From positions 1,178,001 through 1,242,000 of the forward strand of contig JAGMUV010000006.1 in assembly GCA_020744425.1 (NCBI GenBank): a DNA stretch of 64,000 bases. The letters are read 5' to 3'. The position numbers were made by a program, and so were the translations under genes. Source of the stretch: Dactylonectria macrodidyma. Lineage: Eukaryota > Ascomycota > Sordariomycetes > Hypocreales > Nectriaceae. Positions 1-11,600 of the stretch are shown in pieces (within the stretch, counting starts at the first letter, position 1; every line of letters begins with the position of its first letter). The notes below the pieces were generated by a model that worked only from the letters and a program-made list of their open reading frames with translations, was not told where the DNA came from and searched no databases.

Positions 1-1062
1 GCCTTGGACCAAGCCATCGGATGTTTCGAGCTAGCTTTGAAACAAAAGGAAACCATGGACCCCATCGAGAGGATTCAGACCTCTCTCTCTCTGGCGTCGC
101 TTCTTCAGCAAGCAAATGAGGTGCAGCGCAGCCAGGATGTCCTCTCCAACATCAACATTGCGTCAATCGACAGTGCCCTTGGCTTCCGCGTCGCCTTGGC
201 CAAAGCCTCGGTGGCCGCAGCCCAAGGTGACCTTGACCGCGCAGAAGACCAGTACGAGACGCTCGAGCAGCAGCAGGAAGAAGCTCTGGGCCCTACGGAC
301 ATTACCACTGTCGGAACGGTGCAGAAGCTCGCCGCCACGCTCGAGCGCCTAGGCAAGATGGAAGAGGCCCAGGCGCTGTACCGCCGCGTCTACATCTCGT
401 ACCAGAACCTCTTCGGCCAGAGCCACCCCATGACGCTCGAGGCGCTTGAGGATCTTGCGCACATCTCCAAGGCCAGCAACGCCATCGACGAAGCCGAAAA
501 GCTCTACAAGCAGTCCGTCCGCATCAAGAGGCGCACCCTCGGTCCCCAGCACCCCAGCACCGCCCACGCCATCCAGAAACTCGCCGTCATCTACGACATG
601 CGCTGCTCCTATGCCAAAGCCAGAGTCAAGTACCAGCAGGCCTTGGACATCATGGCGCCTACGCTCGGCCGCGCACATCCTGCGTACACGACGACCATGG
701 AGAATATGGCTCTCAGCGCGCGGTTTCAGGCGAATTCGCTCGCTGAAGACGGCGACGACGATGACGAATTCAGATCCGAATCACATCAGCTCAGTGATGA
801 CGGCGGCGACATGTCGCCCACATCCATTCCGCAAAAGATAACCCGTGCGGGGGCCTTTGAGCTCGCCGAGTCGCTATACATCGAAGCCCTCTCCATACGA
901 ATCGCCGCACGCGACCTCTACTCCAACGAGCAGGTCCTGGCCACGGGTTCTAAGTTGCGCGAGATGTACGAGAACGAGGACTTTTTCGAGGCGAGTCGGA
1001 TGAAGAAGGTGACCGAGCTGCTGGACATGCTGAGGGAGGGTCGGTATGAAGAGAGCAAGTGA
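1..1062 (+). CDS. TPR (kinesin-light-chain-type) repeat protein, 5'-truncated by window edge
   Basis: The reading frame is already open at base 1, with no ATG that must be the start, and it ends at TGA 1060-1062. This is therefore the C-terminal part (about 353 residues) of a longer protein. It contains about four 42-residue helical repeats of the kinesin-light-chain TPR type; the clearest run from window-frame residues 100 to 230, with the recurring pattern A-x-x-L-Y-x-x, a following I/L-x-x-x-x-x-G-x-x-H-P, and A-x-x-L-A. An acidic insert (DGDDDDE) at about residue 245 separates these from a last TPR-like helix pair. Such repeats are protein-protein scaffolds, and the partner cannot be read from the sequence. 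The gene converges with the phosphoesterase gene that ends at 1780. Confidence 0.85.
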   Translation, partial: ALDQAIGCFELALKQKETMDPIERIQTSLSLASLLQQANEVQRSQDVLSNINIASIDSALGFRVALAKASVAAAQGDLDRAEDQYETLEQQQEEALGPTDITTVGTVQKLAATLERLGKMEEAQALYRRVYISYQNLFGQSHPMTLEALEDLAHISKASNAIDEAEKLYKQSVRIKRRTLGPQHPSTAHAIQKLAVIYDMRCSYAKARVKYQQALDIMAPTLGRAHPAYTTTMENMALSARFQANSLAEDGDDDDEFRSESHQLSDDGGDMSPTSIPQKITRAGAFELAESLYIEALSIRIAARDLYSNEQVLATGSKLREMYENEDFFEASRMKKVTELLDMLREGRYEESK

Positions 1063-1779
1063 TTTTACCAATGAGAGCAAGGCTGTATCTCAAGGAGATA
1101 TTTGTCGCAGGTTGCCAAATTTTACGATTTACGAGGGCGGTATCGGCGATAGGGTTGTGTAGTTTTAGTTGGCTTAAGCGTTGGAGTTGGCACGGTACGG
1201 TTCATTACCTATGGCGCATATAGTAGTAACGAAAATGATGTATACTGATTAACCAGAATCAAACAACATAGTCATTTTGGAAACACTTCACACCATGCCC
1301 GGAATGGTATCGCATCGTATCAAAAAGGCGCACTCGCATCATCAGTAACGCCTTGCATATCCTTCTCTCTTCACCCCCATCCCACCCCCGCCCGTTCACA
1401 TCACCAAGGACAGAAGGTGAGATCTTTTCGTTTTCCCTCCCAAATATCATACAATACAACCGCAATTGCGAACGAGAGACACGGTTTTCCTTCCCCATCA
1501 ACATCCAATGACGACATGGGGTTCGTATGCCAAAGTAGAGACCCTCCCCAGTTCTAGTGACCGACTCGATTGAAACCGCCTTCCCTATAACATGAATACA
1601 AGAAAAGAAGGTGTGACCCAGACAGTTATATGGGAGAATATCTTCGTGGATATGATATCGTTGATGACAATGCTGGATTGGAAAGGACGGAGCTCTGGGT
1701 GCACAACGGGGGTATCTTTCCAAGAAGCACAGAGCGTGAATATATAAGCCGTGGGCTGTGTGCATTAGAGTAGAGCATC
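1063..1779. other. Convergent 3' intergenic region
   Basis: About 0.7 kb lies between the stop of the TPR gene (+) and the stop of the phosphoesterase gene (-). It should hold both 3' UTRs. The frames across it have no supporting family motif or splice structure, and I see no RNA gene. Confidence 0.6.
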
Positions 1780-3676
1780 TTATGAGGCAGGCGGCGCCTG
1801 GGGCTGATCAACAGGTGGTTGAGGGTCAGGGGCCTTGGCCTTGGCCTTGCCGCCATCAACAATAATCTGCTCGTCGATGCGAGCACCGACCTCGCCGTAC
1901 TCGAGCCTCTTCCAGGTCTTGATACGGGCCTCATTCATGTCGACCTCGAAGACACGGACTCTGCGAACGTAACCGCCGTAGCCGGCGTAGCCACCGAAAC
2001 CGGCGCCGCCAGCGTAACACATCCACATAGCAGGAGTCTTGTTTTCTTCTTCACCTTTGGAAGTGAGCGAGCAATAATCATTGCAGTGGTCACTGGGAGC
2101 TTGAGGTCAGACATAGTTGAATGTTAGGAAGTACGGTGCAACTTACTGTCCAGCGCTGACCATGACGATGCCTTGTTCTACGAGAGCATCGCGGAAACCT
2201 GAGTTGAATACCGGGGCAGTAACACCCTCCTTCCACTCACCAAGACGGGGTAGCTCGGGGTCGGCGTATTCCGTCATGGGGATGTGGATAAAGGCAATGT
2301 CCATGTGATGATGGGTGTACTGTTTGTGGTTGTTCTCGAGGCCCGTGGCCGTCTTCTTGAACCACTCAATCTGATTGGGCTTCACCCAGTCATAGCCAGG
2401 GTACTTGCCTTCATTAGGAGAATAGGCGTGGGTATCAAAGAAATAAATTGTCAAGGCAGAGTGCTCTGACTTGCCGCGAGCAAGGATCTCGACGTAGTAG
2501 TTGCCCACGCCGTCAATTTCAGCGGGGCCGGCGGCAGAAAGAGAGTAAGGAAGCGATTCCATGAGAGCCATCTGGGCCTCGCGGGACATGGTCTTTTCGT
2601 CATCATGGTTGCCAAAAATGGCGGCGTACGGGATCTTGCGTTCTTTCAGGAGAGCCGCCCACTTGTAGATAGCCTGGGAAGGGTTAGTGAGTTGAGTTAG
2701 TCATGAGGGAGGCATCTGGCGACTGACTGTGGGCGCATCTGGGGCTGTGTCTCCATTGACCTGGTCGCCGCTCAATACGACAAAGTCGGGTTTCTCGTCA
2801 TCAAGAATCCTGTTCACAAAATCAAGTGTCCTCGGGTCGGCTTCACACTTGCCACCATTGTACGAGTCTGGCACAGCTTCACGACATTTCCCAACACCGG
2901 TGCTCAGATGCAAATCGCTGATTTGCAAGATCTTGAAGCGGCCATTGTCTCTGATTCTAGGCGCAGGCTTCTTGAGCTCCCGATGAGGGCCTTGACGAAC
3001 AGATAGATGGACGCAAGGCAGTTGACGGCTTGCCTTGAGGAGCAATTGAGTACCCGTGATAACCCAACCGTCTCTGGCTTCAACGGCATCGTCTCCAAAG
3101 ACGACATCGAGATCCGTTACAGCCTGGTTGGAATCGCTCGCCTTTGGCTTGGCTGATCGCTTGATCCACAGGCCATTTGGGCGCTTTTCCCACCGCTCGT
3201 CGGCATTGGTCGAAATAGGCTGGAGTCTACCGACAGAGACACCCACGACAACCTTGTCATCTTCAGCGAGTTCTTCCTCATGCTTCCGACTGACAAAGAT
3301 GTAGGCGGTGGAGATCCATGTCTTTCCGAGGTACAGATCTTTGTCGAGGCGATGCCATTTCTTGGGGTCGAGGTCGCAGGAGGAGAAGAGATTGAGGCTA
3401 GAACATGTGGCAATGGTGACGTCGGTGACCACCAGTCCCGGGTGATGCGAGGGCATGTAGCCATGAATGGCGTTGGGGAGAACTCGGTAGTTCCGGTCAA
3501 GGAGAAAGACGACGAGGAAGGTGAATGTGGCGGCGCTCGTGAGCTGGATTATGGCACGGAGCTGAATGGCGCGACAGCGAAATTAGCCGGGGAGACATGA
3601 CGAGACTCGGGAGGAATCATAGGGCAAGGAAAGCGGGAGCGAAAGGAAGACGTCTTACCATGCGTCGGGTAATCAT
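1780..3676 (-). CDS. DCR2: DCR2/SIA1-like calcineurin-type metallophosphoesterase, membrane-anchored
   Basis: Rebuilt exons are 3676-3659, 3561-2728, 2673-2147 and 2092-1780, giving 563 residues in one frame. All introns are GT-AG (97, 54 and 54 nt) with CTAAC-like branch sites; exon 1 encodes only six residues. Residues about 10-30 form a hydrophobic segment, so this is probably a type II membrane protein. The metal-binding motifs appear in order: DLH (D222, H224), GDQ (D272), GNHD (305-308), a histidine in FIHIP (H414) and GHDH (459-462). The last motif is completed only by splicing at 2146/2093, which supports that intron. Yeast Dcr2 is a phosphatase of this architecture reported to act on Ire1 and Sic1; the same role here is inference. 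The C-terminus is proline-rich. The neighbour on its 5' side is a 4-kb gene-free region. Confidence 0.9.
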
Positions 3677-4646
3677 CTTGAGAGGTGGTGTCGAGGCGTC
3701 GATGTGGAGTCGAGGTGATGGACTGAAGAAGAGGGTAAGACAATTTGGAGAATCTGCCAGGAGCTACGTCAAGCGGCAGCAGCTACCAGGTAGCGGGCAG
3801 GTCGGTCATTCGGGAGCAGGGGTGAGGATCGGGCTATTCGCATCTTCCTTGGGGCGGGCCGCTATCGCATGTTGCAGAGAGGAGACGATGACAGGACAGT
3901 GCAGTGGTAACGGCGGGGAAGGTCAAGCTGTCGTGAGATGCGGTTGAAGCTCGCTGGGCGGGCCGGAGTCGTGATGTGTGTCGGGCTGTCGCAAAGTCGT
4001 AGTTGTCGTAGTGCCGGAGTGTCGCAGCGAGGTATACGTAGTAACTGGAAGTAAGGAGGTGAACAGGATGGAGCAGGAAGGGGACGTGAGGAGCAGCAAA
4101 AAGCAGCTTGAACAAAGCACAAGAATGGGGTGGCCGCCAAGAACTCGCAGCGACGGACGACGTGTACAGTTAAAGCACGAAGAGGTTGGTCGAGTTTGAG
4201 TTGCGCGGGCATGCAAAGATCGGAAGCGGAAGCAGCGAACAGCAGCGGACAGGGGGTCGCCTGCCTACAATAGAGTATGCGCTAAACACAGACATGTGCC
4301 CCCCGACCCAGACCACAGCTTCCACGTCTGCGACTGCTCCGTCGCACATCGCACATCGCTCCTTCCAACTGCACCACAAGGGGGTGGTGGCCCCCCGCCA
4401 GAAGTCACCGCTCACAGATCGCGTGGTCCTTCGCACTTGCCGTTCGCGAAGCCAAAGTGGAGCCGCCGCCGGACGCCGGAGTCGGGAAGCATCCTGCCTG
4501 GTCTCACTCTGGGGAACGGGCAACTAATTAAAGAAATTAAAAATAAAGTCGTTGTCTTTCTCTACCCTTGCTTTAAAACGACTCTGCAGGGTCGAGCTTC
4601 ATTCTTGCCTACCTGCCTTAGGGATCGAAGCCTCGAGGAATAGATA
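3677..4646. promoter_or_regulatory. Upstream region of the DCR2-like gene
   Basis: About 1 kb upstream of the DCR2-like ATG. On the minus strand the stretch next to the gene is pyrimidine-rich, as is common in fungal leaders. The overlapping short frames on both strands (for example 4170-4527) have no recognisable motif and are probably chance. No specific operator site was identified. Confidence 0.4.
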
Positions 4647-4684
4647 ACCTACCTAGGTACCTATCTAGGTACCTATCTACCTAT
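4647..4684. repeat. Palindromic TACCTAGGTA-type repeat cluster
   Basis: A run of overlapping ACCTAGGT / ACCTATCT units reads almost the same on both strands. Related motifs occur in other intergenic stretches of this window (8880-8901, 13681-13693, 33675-33690, 42985-43030 and 47878-47910) and were not noticed in the long exons. Confidence 0.6.
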
Positions 4685-4689
4685 TTCAA

Positions 4690-7200
4690 TGTCACCCAAT
4701 GCAACCTAGCCGTCCTTCACCACATGTCCGGGGTAGCGTGCAAGTGCCGTGCAGACAAAGAACCTGACCAATGCTCCCAGCCTCATTCAGTAAGGTATGC
4801 ACCTGTTAAATTAACCACCATCCAGAATAGCGAGAAGCCATGCTCCCCACGGACGTCGTCGACCCTCTTTTATGAATAGCTGTGCGCTGATTGTGCCATT
4901 GTTCAATGTCAACCCCTTAACAATACGCGCGTCCTTTTGAAAACCTCAATGATGCCATTTCGCCAGCCAAGCGGGTCGATAATGGGGCTCCAGGTGGTAC
5001 TCACAATAGGGGCTTAGAGACCCAGCAGTGAGGATCATGAGGCGGCAGAGCTGCCACCATAACAATCCGTACAGCCTCTTAATGGATAATAGTAGTGAAC
5101 TGAGCAAGTATGTAGCGCTTGGCCTGTATGTACAGACAACGAGATCTCATCAACAGAGTCAACGCTGGCTTGGCAAATTTACGAGGAGTCAGTTGCAGTG
5201 CTCTACTTTTTGGCTGAGTTACCTCATCCCTATGCTTGTATGACATGGATAACGGGGCTTTAGTCCTTCAAGTTATTGTGACGAGATAACCGCCAACGCG
5301 TTGTGATAGTTTTATTGTTTCCACTGAAGACCTCATCGTTTGTAGGAGAGGCGATGTAGACACTCGCTGAGTTCTACGAGTTCAAGGTGTTGGCTCACCT
5401 CTGGCTCCCTCCCTGAGAATAGGATCAGCACCTGTTCTCTAAAAAAATAATAAATAATGAACAAAATGGAACAGAGACCGCAATTGAGAGCTATTGAGGG
5501 CGATTTATCGCTAAACATAGTTACTTTAAGTTCTCCCACTAGCGATGTGTAGTTCACAGTGTCATCAGAACCGCCTCAGCCTTTAGCCATTACATCCTCC
5601 TAGTTGAGTCCAAGGCCCATCGGGGATGCAAGTATTCACAAAATCAATCTGACAAATGTATGTCAGGCTTGTTAGAACCTGTTCAAGTAAGAGAATATGC
5701 GGTCATTTGTAGCCTAACGAAAATGACTAAAAATCCTAAGGGTTTCATGGTTTTCCTTGTTAGCAATAGCGCAGCCAAGCAGGTCTATACCAGTAAGCTC
5801 ATCTATGTAAGGGGTTGGCCCCAAAGGGGCTAAAGCGGCAGCTAGCGCTACGACCTTACTCTGATCTCGTAGATTCCCAGTTGAGGCAAAAGGGAAAGTA
5901 TGACTTAACCGGAGGTTAAGTCATCTAGCTGCACCTATAGAAGCACCAGTCCAGGCCCCAGCCTGTAACAATCTATACTAGTAAGCTTATAGACAGAACG
6001 CGCGGTAGCCAGCACCTATAAGCAAGATCTCTAATATGACAACAGAGTTCTCTTTAACATACCACTCGTGATCCCCGATGGTCTTCAGATACTAATTTAA
6101 GCCCGAGTTCTCATAGTAAGAATGAGTGGAGATTGTCAGCGCTTAACTCCATCTAAAGCGGCTGGATTTATAAAATATTGTACTTATTATGTTTATTGCC
6201 TTGTAATTGTCTTAAAAGTCGGCAGTGGTACTGCAAAAGCCATATTACAGCCAATACCCAAAGAGCATCTTCCCTTTCCTTTAGGAGCATACTTATAGAA
6301 AAAGAAACATCAGCTTGATTTTAATATACAGGGCACCTATATGTCATAGGAGTCATCGCTAAACACAGGAAAACTATATTTTCAGTAATTATCTTATTCA
6401 CGCTATGTTAACTGTAGCGCTGCAACCTATCTACAACCGCTAAGTTAAGTATAAGGAGAAAGAGAAGTATCAATAGCTAACCGAAGTCCGCATAATAAAC
6501 AAGTTCACCTTGTATAAAAGCGAAGAGACTGGTGCATTAAAGTTTTTAGCCAGTGGCAGGTCTTCTTTATTACAAACAACACGCTCTGAAGGCTGTTATC
6601 TAATGGATTATGCCAAATTACTGTAAGGGTTGGGGCGGCATGCCCAATCCGCACAAAGACCCGTTGCCCGTTGAGGCAAAAGATCAAGCCATTCCGAGTA
6701 GCTAGCATTACTCAATCGTGCCGCACATCTAATAATAAGGTTAGTCCCGGCCAAGGGCTCGCCAAGCCCTCGCTACTAACTCTTACAATTACACCTAACG
6801 CCAGTGTTACCAGCGTTAATAAATACGAGTCTCTGAGATAATAAATAATGGGGACGATGTATTCACTACCTATCTTATAAAGGTTAGTAAAAGCATTCTA
6901 TTATACAGCATATAATTATAGCCTTCTGGGCTTCCTGTTTTTCTCTTCCTCTCTCTTTTGTTTTTACCTTTTATAGCTTTCTTACTTATTTTCATATTTA
7001 TTTCTATGTCTAAGGATCAAAGTGGTAGGAATGGAGGACTGATGAAGTAGTGGTCAATACTGTTATTGCAGAGATTGTATGCTGTAACTGATGTGTGGCT
7101 TTATTCTGGCGCGCCTCTTAAAATGGCAGCAAGTGTTAATGCACGCGAGCTTGTAATGGAAGAATCGATTGCTCAAACAGGAACGAGTATGTAATTTACT
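4690..7200. repeat. AT-rich island with degenerate duplications, probably a decayed mobile element
   Basis: The base composition turns visibly AT-rich compared with the flanks, and every frame is short. Internal near-duplicates exist: 5784-5802 and 5972-5990 match over 19 bases except for two changes, both C in one copy and T in the other. The motif GTTGAGGCAAAAG occurs near 5880 and again near 6673. This is what repeat-induced point mutation (RIP, C to T in duplicated DNA) leaves behind in ascomycetes. The minus-strand frame 6505-6708 could be a remnant of an element-encoded protein, but I cannot assign it to a family. No LTRs or target-site duplications were delimited. Confidence 0.5.
5900..5924. 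repeat. Perfect 11-bp inverted repeat (hairpin)
   Basis: ATGACTTAACC, then a 3-nt spacer GGA, then GGTTAAGTCAT: an exact 11-bp inverted repeat inside the AT-rich island. It could be a relic of an element terminus or a chance palindrome. No gene is adjacent. Confidence 0.7.
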
Positions 7201-7499
7201 TGTCCCTGCATCAACCCAACGATTCATTTACCTACTTTAGCGCGCCCGTTTATGATAAAGCCATAATCAATCTTTTACTTCACATACCTATGACACGGTG
7301 CATCAACTCTGTCATTCACTTGCAGGTGACATATCCGACTCACCCACCATGGAGCTTGTGGAGTTGTGGAGCTTTGGTCCCTGGAAAGGCTGAGCTCACG
7401 CAAGGGGTGCACTTGGCCCGTGCGCATCGCCCTGCGAACAAAGAACGACGACGAGGCGCAAAAGGCCACAGGTCAAAGGCGGTGCACACGTCCCACTAA

Positions 7500-7739
7500 A
7501 ATCCCATCCCGGCGTCATCTGCGCAAACACTCGTTCCCGGTCACAGCCGCCTCCACCATCTCCATCTCTCCGTCTTCATCACCATCTCCCCGTTTCGTTT
7601 TGTCACCGAACTTGGCACGTCTCCATCAATATCTCGGCGCATCTCGCAATCGCACTCGCCCTCGCTCATCCTAGCATCTGCTACCCCCGGCGGCCTGCTC
7701 CACCACCTCCCTCCCTCCCTCTATCCCTAAACGCGCGCC
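7500..7739 (+). promoter_or_regulatory. Pyrimidine-rich leader/promoter of the THO1-like gene
   Basis: C/T-rich sequence with repeated CCACC, CATCTCC and TCCCTCCCTC tracts runs to the start codon, and the ATG sits in the context GCGCGCCATGGCC. Such tracts are typical just upstream of fungal start codons. No TATA box is obvious. Confidence 0.5.
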
Positions 7740-8615
7740 ATGGCCGAGTACTCGTCGCTCAAGGTTCCGGAGCTGAAGAAGCTCCTGGCCGAGAAGGGGC
7801 TGCCGCAGACTGGCAACAAGGCCGACTTGATTGCGCGTCTGCAAGAAAACGACAAGAAGGCTGAAGGCGAGGACAAGCCTGGTACGTTCGCCCCTGCGAC
7901 TGCGCGCCGTGCCCAAACTTGTGCCCTTGAATCTCATTTAGCTAACCCGCTTGCGTTTACAGCCGAGAACAAGGAGGACGAGATCAGCTATAGCGACGAC
8001 GAGGCTCCCGTTGCTCCTGCCGCCGCCTCTGCCATCCCTGTCACTGAACCCGTCGCTGAAGCTCCCGCCGCGGAGGTAGCTCCCGCCGCGACCGAGCCAG
8101 CAGAGGAAGCCGCCGAGGAGAAGCCAGCTGAGTCGGAAGAGAAGCCTGCGGAGCCTGTGGCGCCCGCGCAGTCCTACGCAATCGGTCTCTCTTCTACTGC
8201 CGCCGACGAGGAAGCTAAGAAGCGTGCCGACCGAGCCAAGCGATTCGGTCTCGAGGAGGATGCGGACTCACAGAAGCGCGCTGATCGGGGCAAGCGCTTT
8301 GGCCTAGACGAGAAGGCGCTGGCTTCCGGTCTCGATTCCGCCCTTCCTGAGCGTCCCCTGAAGCGTGGCCGTGACCGTGGCGATGGCGAGAACTCTCGCA
8401 ACAGCAAGCGACAGAGCCTCGACCGAAGGAGCGGCGGCCGACGACGGGGCCGTGGCGGACGTGACGGCGGACGTGACGGCGGACGCGACGGCGGACGCGA
8501 AGGCGGGCGGGACGGCGGTTCTCGACGGGATGGCGGCCCCAAGGGCGGCATCCTGTCCGATGCCACTGAAAGGGCTAAGGCGGAGAAGCGTGCAGCTCGG
8601 TTTGCCACAAACTAG
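7740..8615 (+). CDS. THO1: SAP-domain RNA-binding protein of the THO1/CIP29 family
   Basis: Two exons, 7740-7881 and 7963-8615, encode 264 residues. The intron 7882-7962 starts GTACGT, has a GCTAAC branch site and ends TTTACAG. Residues 7-35 form a SAP domain (helix, G-x-P-x-x-G-N-K-A-D-L-I-x-R-L), which binds DNA or RNA. An Ala/Pro/Glu-rich acidic linker follows. Then come two copies of K-R-A-D-R-x-K-R-F-G-L about 20 residues apart and a final K-A-E-K-R-A-A-R-F, the signature of the Tho1/MOS11/CIP29 C-terminus. A glycine/arginine/aspartate repeat (five 12-bp units) lies between them. Family members act in nuclear mRNP assembly and mRNA export with the TREX complex. Oddity: the intron is a multiple of three and free of stops, so the unspliced message is also open. 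Confidence 0.88.
   Translation: MAEYSSLKVPELKKLLAEKGLPQTGNKADLIARLQENDKKAEGEDKPGTFAPATARRAQTCALESHLANPLAFTAENKEDEISYSDDEAPVAPAAASAIPVTEPVAEAPAAEVAPAATEPAEEAAEEKPAESEEKPAEPVAPAQSYAIGLSSTAADEEAKKRADRAKRFGLEEDADSQKRADRGKRFGLDEKALASGLDSALPERPLKRGRDRGDGENSRNSKRQSLDRRSGGRRRGRGGRDGGRDGGRDGGREGGRDGGSRRDGGPKGGILSDATERAKAEKRAARFATN
8456..8515 (+). repeat. Coding 12-bp tandem repeat (Gly-Arg-Asp-Gly)
   Basis: Five head-to-tail 12-bp units of the type CGGACGTGACGG, diverging towards the 3' end, encode a GGRD-type repeat in the THO1-like protein. Copy number is likely to vary between strains, since short GC-rich tandem arrays slip easily. Confidence 0.85.
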
Positions 8616-11600
8616 ACTAATTTCAAACGGACGAGCATGGTGTGTCTGTCGCTGTGGATGAAAATACTCTGAAGCTCAATGCTGGGCGAGGAATGTGGGA
8701 TGAGAGGAGCACAGGTTCCAGCCAAGGAATCGGGTTTTGAAATGTAAATTTACTTTTATTTTAAGCGCAAGAATGAAGGGAACAGAGAATAAACAGGGAT
8801 TGGCGTTGCGGGGGATCAAGTCAACACACGTCGCATTCCTCCATGAATATTCAACTGTGTTTGTGATCTCAAAGATGTTACCTACCTACCTTAGGTAGTC
8901 CTAGATGTGGTTTCGTCTCTGAGGACTCCTCCTTCTATCCCATGTTTTGGCCGCGCTTACGCCCTTTGTTCTCTTTGCTTATACTACATAGTAGATTGCG
9001 CAGCATTGTAGGATAACTCGGCTATCTGCGGTTGACATCTATTGGGACTTCATCTTGCCCCCCTCCATCAGGTTTGGAGACAACTTTCGGTAGGGCCATG
9101 TCGAGGACTGTAGGATTGGACAAAGTGTAGTCAATAGCGTCATATCAACGCCCGCACATTAGGAAGAATTTACGTGTGCGAACGAGTAAAACTTCAATGA
9201 TGGCTCAAAATCTGTGCAACCACCGTCTCAATAAAGGGGGGGGGGATCCAAATGCGTGAGCAGACCTGACGACACTTACCGGGTGTGTTGTCGACATGGC
9301 CAAATTTGTATTACAGATGCCAACCAACCCGGGCTGGACTGGGTCGGCTCCGACGGAATTGTCGAATCGTATCGAGCCGTTGATAACAACAAAGCCAAGA
9401 AAAAAATCTTCGCAAGCCGTCGTTACGGGTTGGTAAGGTTCCGCTGGTCCTCACCCCTTTCCCGTGACTGAATCCAGATGCATCGGGCCAAATCCTTCAC
9501 ACCCTCTCGCGCGACCAGTGGCAGCTCTGAAGACAGCCCAGCCCACCCTGGGAGTTAAAAGGGACAGCGGGTGAGACTCCCTAGCTTCAACGGATGGCTG
9601 AAGGATGGCTGAAGGATGGCTGAAGGACGTGCGGCGTCGTCCCAGGATCCTTCTCCACCACATTTTCCATCTCCCGTTTCCTAGCGTGCCGTAGATGGAG
9701 CCACTGGGGAGCGTGCTGACTTTCAATACCGACTTGGATGGGCAACACAGCCCATCTATCCAACCACACAACTGTGCGAGGACCAACGCGAATAAGCGAA
9801 AATTACGCACCAGTCTGGCGGCGGCAACCCCCGGAAGTCTCGCGAGGTGGGTTGAAAACTCGAACAGGGGGTAGCTAGCAGTGAGCTTTGTGGTCCTTGT
9901 CAAGTCCACGTCTCTTAGCGATGGGGCAGGTATCATCGGAGACAACTGACACTCATAGACTATTCGTCCCCGTGTAACTCTCAGAGGCGTCCGACCTGAA
10001 GCTGAGAATGGGGCTTTCAGCCGTATTGGGGGACGCCTTCATTGGGGATCTCGATAGTCCCAGCTAAGGCAGGGCTGCTGATAACAGAGACTAGGACTCA
10101 GCCCTATCAGAACGAGGAGGACAGGCCGGCCTTGCAAATACGGCCTTGGTGTCATAGAAAGGGCATCTCGGGACGGGATAGGAGACCACCAGTCACGACT
10201 CACGGCCGACAGAGAAGGAGATTCTGGCTGACCAACTGCATTATCGCGACCCAGTACGGAGCACAGCGGAGCGAGCACGCGATGGTCTCGAAGCAGCTTG
10301 GCCAACGAAAGATGTAGACCCGCGGCTCCTGATATGGCCGACGCAAGGTAACTGGTCGACGCGCTAATCCCGCATTCCCAAAAGGAGCTCGTCCCATCCA
10401 ACAACGTCAGCCACGCAGCACATTCTCGGACGACATCGTCGACCTCCGGCCCCCTCCAAAGAAAACGTGCCGATGAGACCATGCCTCAATGGCCATGGCC
10501 GTGGCGAACAGCGTTGGGCCCGGGACACGGAGACGTCCTTGGCCCTCAAGGACCCTCCAAGACCGTCACGTTACCCGAGACTCTTGCTCGCCGAGTCTCA
10601 CAGCGCAAGCCAATGGCAGAGGCGAAACCCCTGCTCGCTCAATGACCCCCCCGGTCCTCCAGGCCGATGGCGGCTACTATTGGAGAGTTGCGGCTAAGCA
10701 CTTAAGGGAGGTTGGCCGACTCCATTTGACTCCAGTGGACTCCCCGTCTTTGCCTGCTTGAGCGCCCCAAGGCCATGACGAGCTGGTTGATAGTCTACTT
10801 CTATTTCTTGAACGGCCGTTTGGAGACATGTAGGCTTGCGCGTGGCCGGCTGGGAAGATGATGAGTTGGCATCGAGGCAAGGCACCACAAGCGCCTGCCT
10901 CTGGCCTCACCGCCAGGCCAAGTCGCGAGTACTTACGATCTCAATCGGAGTGACATTGCAGGGATCTCGGCAAGGAAAAAGTGGCACCCTTGGTGCCGGG
11001 ACGTTGCGATTCGCTCGGTTGGCGACAGCCACAGTAAGATCTGGGTTGGGACGAGGCTTGACAGGTGAGGACGGGACGTCCAGCCACGCGGGAGCTGCCA
11101 CGTCGACGGGTCACCAGCCTCACCTTGAAAAAAACTGTGGCCCAAGTGTGGCCGGGCGTGGCGGAGCACTGGCGGGATGCCTCCCCCATTGCCACATTTG
11201 GAACAGATGATGACACCGGTCTGTGCTACCGTAGGGAGTCCCGAACAATATCGGGCTTGCAGCACTACCCGAAACCGGTTCAATATTGGACATTTGACGT
11301 CGATAGCCGCCATAGGCGCGAGCCAACGCATTAACATTGCCACCGTAGAGCTGCAAGTTTCAGCTTCCTTGGTAAGTACAGTGTTGTTGAACTTGGTCGG
11401 GCCCGCGCGGGCACTACTAGACCGCTGGGAATCCCCGGGCTTGGTCGCTCGCTAGGCTGGCTGACCGAAGGTCACTCCCGTCGGTCACCTGGCCCGAGGC
11501 TGCCCTAACCTCAGAGGGCAGATACCGGTCCTCGTGATGGCCTGCATTGTCGGTGAAGGCCAGATAGATCTCAAGATGACGTCTGAGTGCCGGGGGCGAA

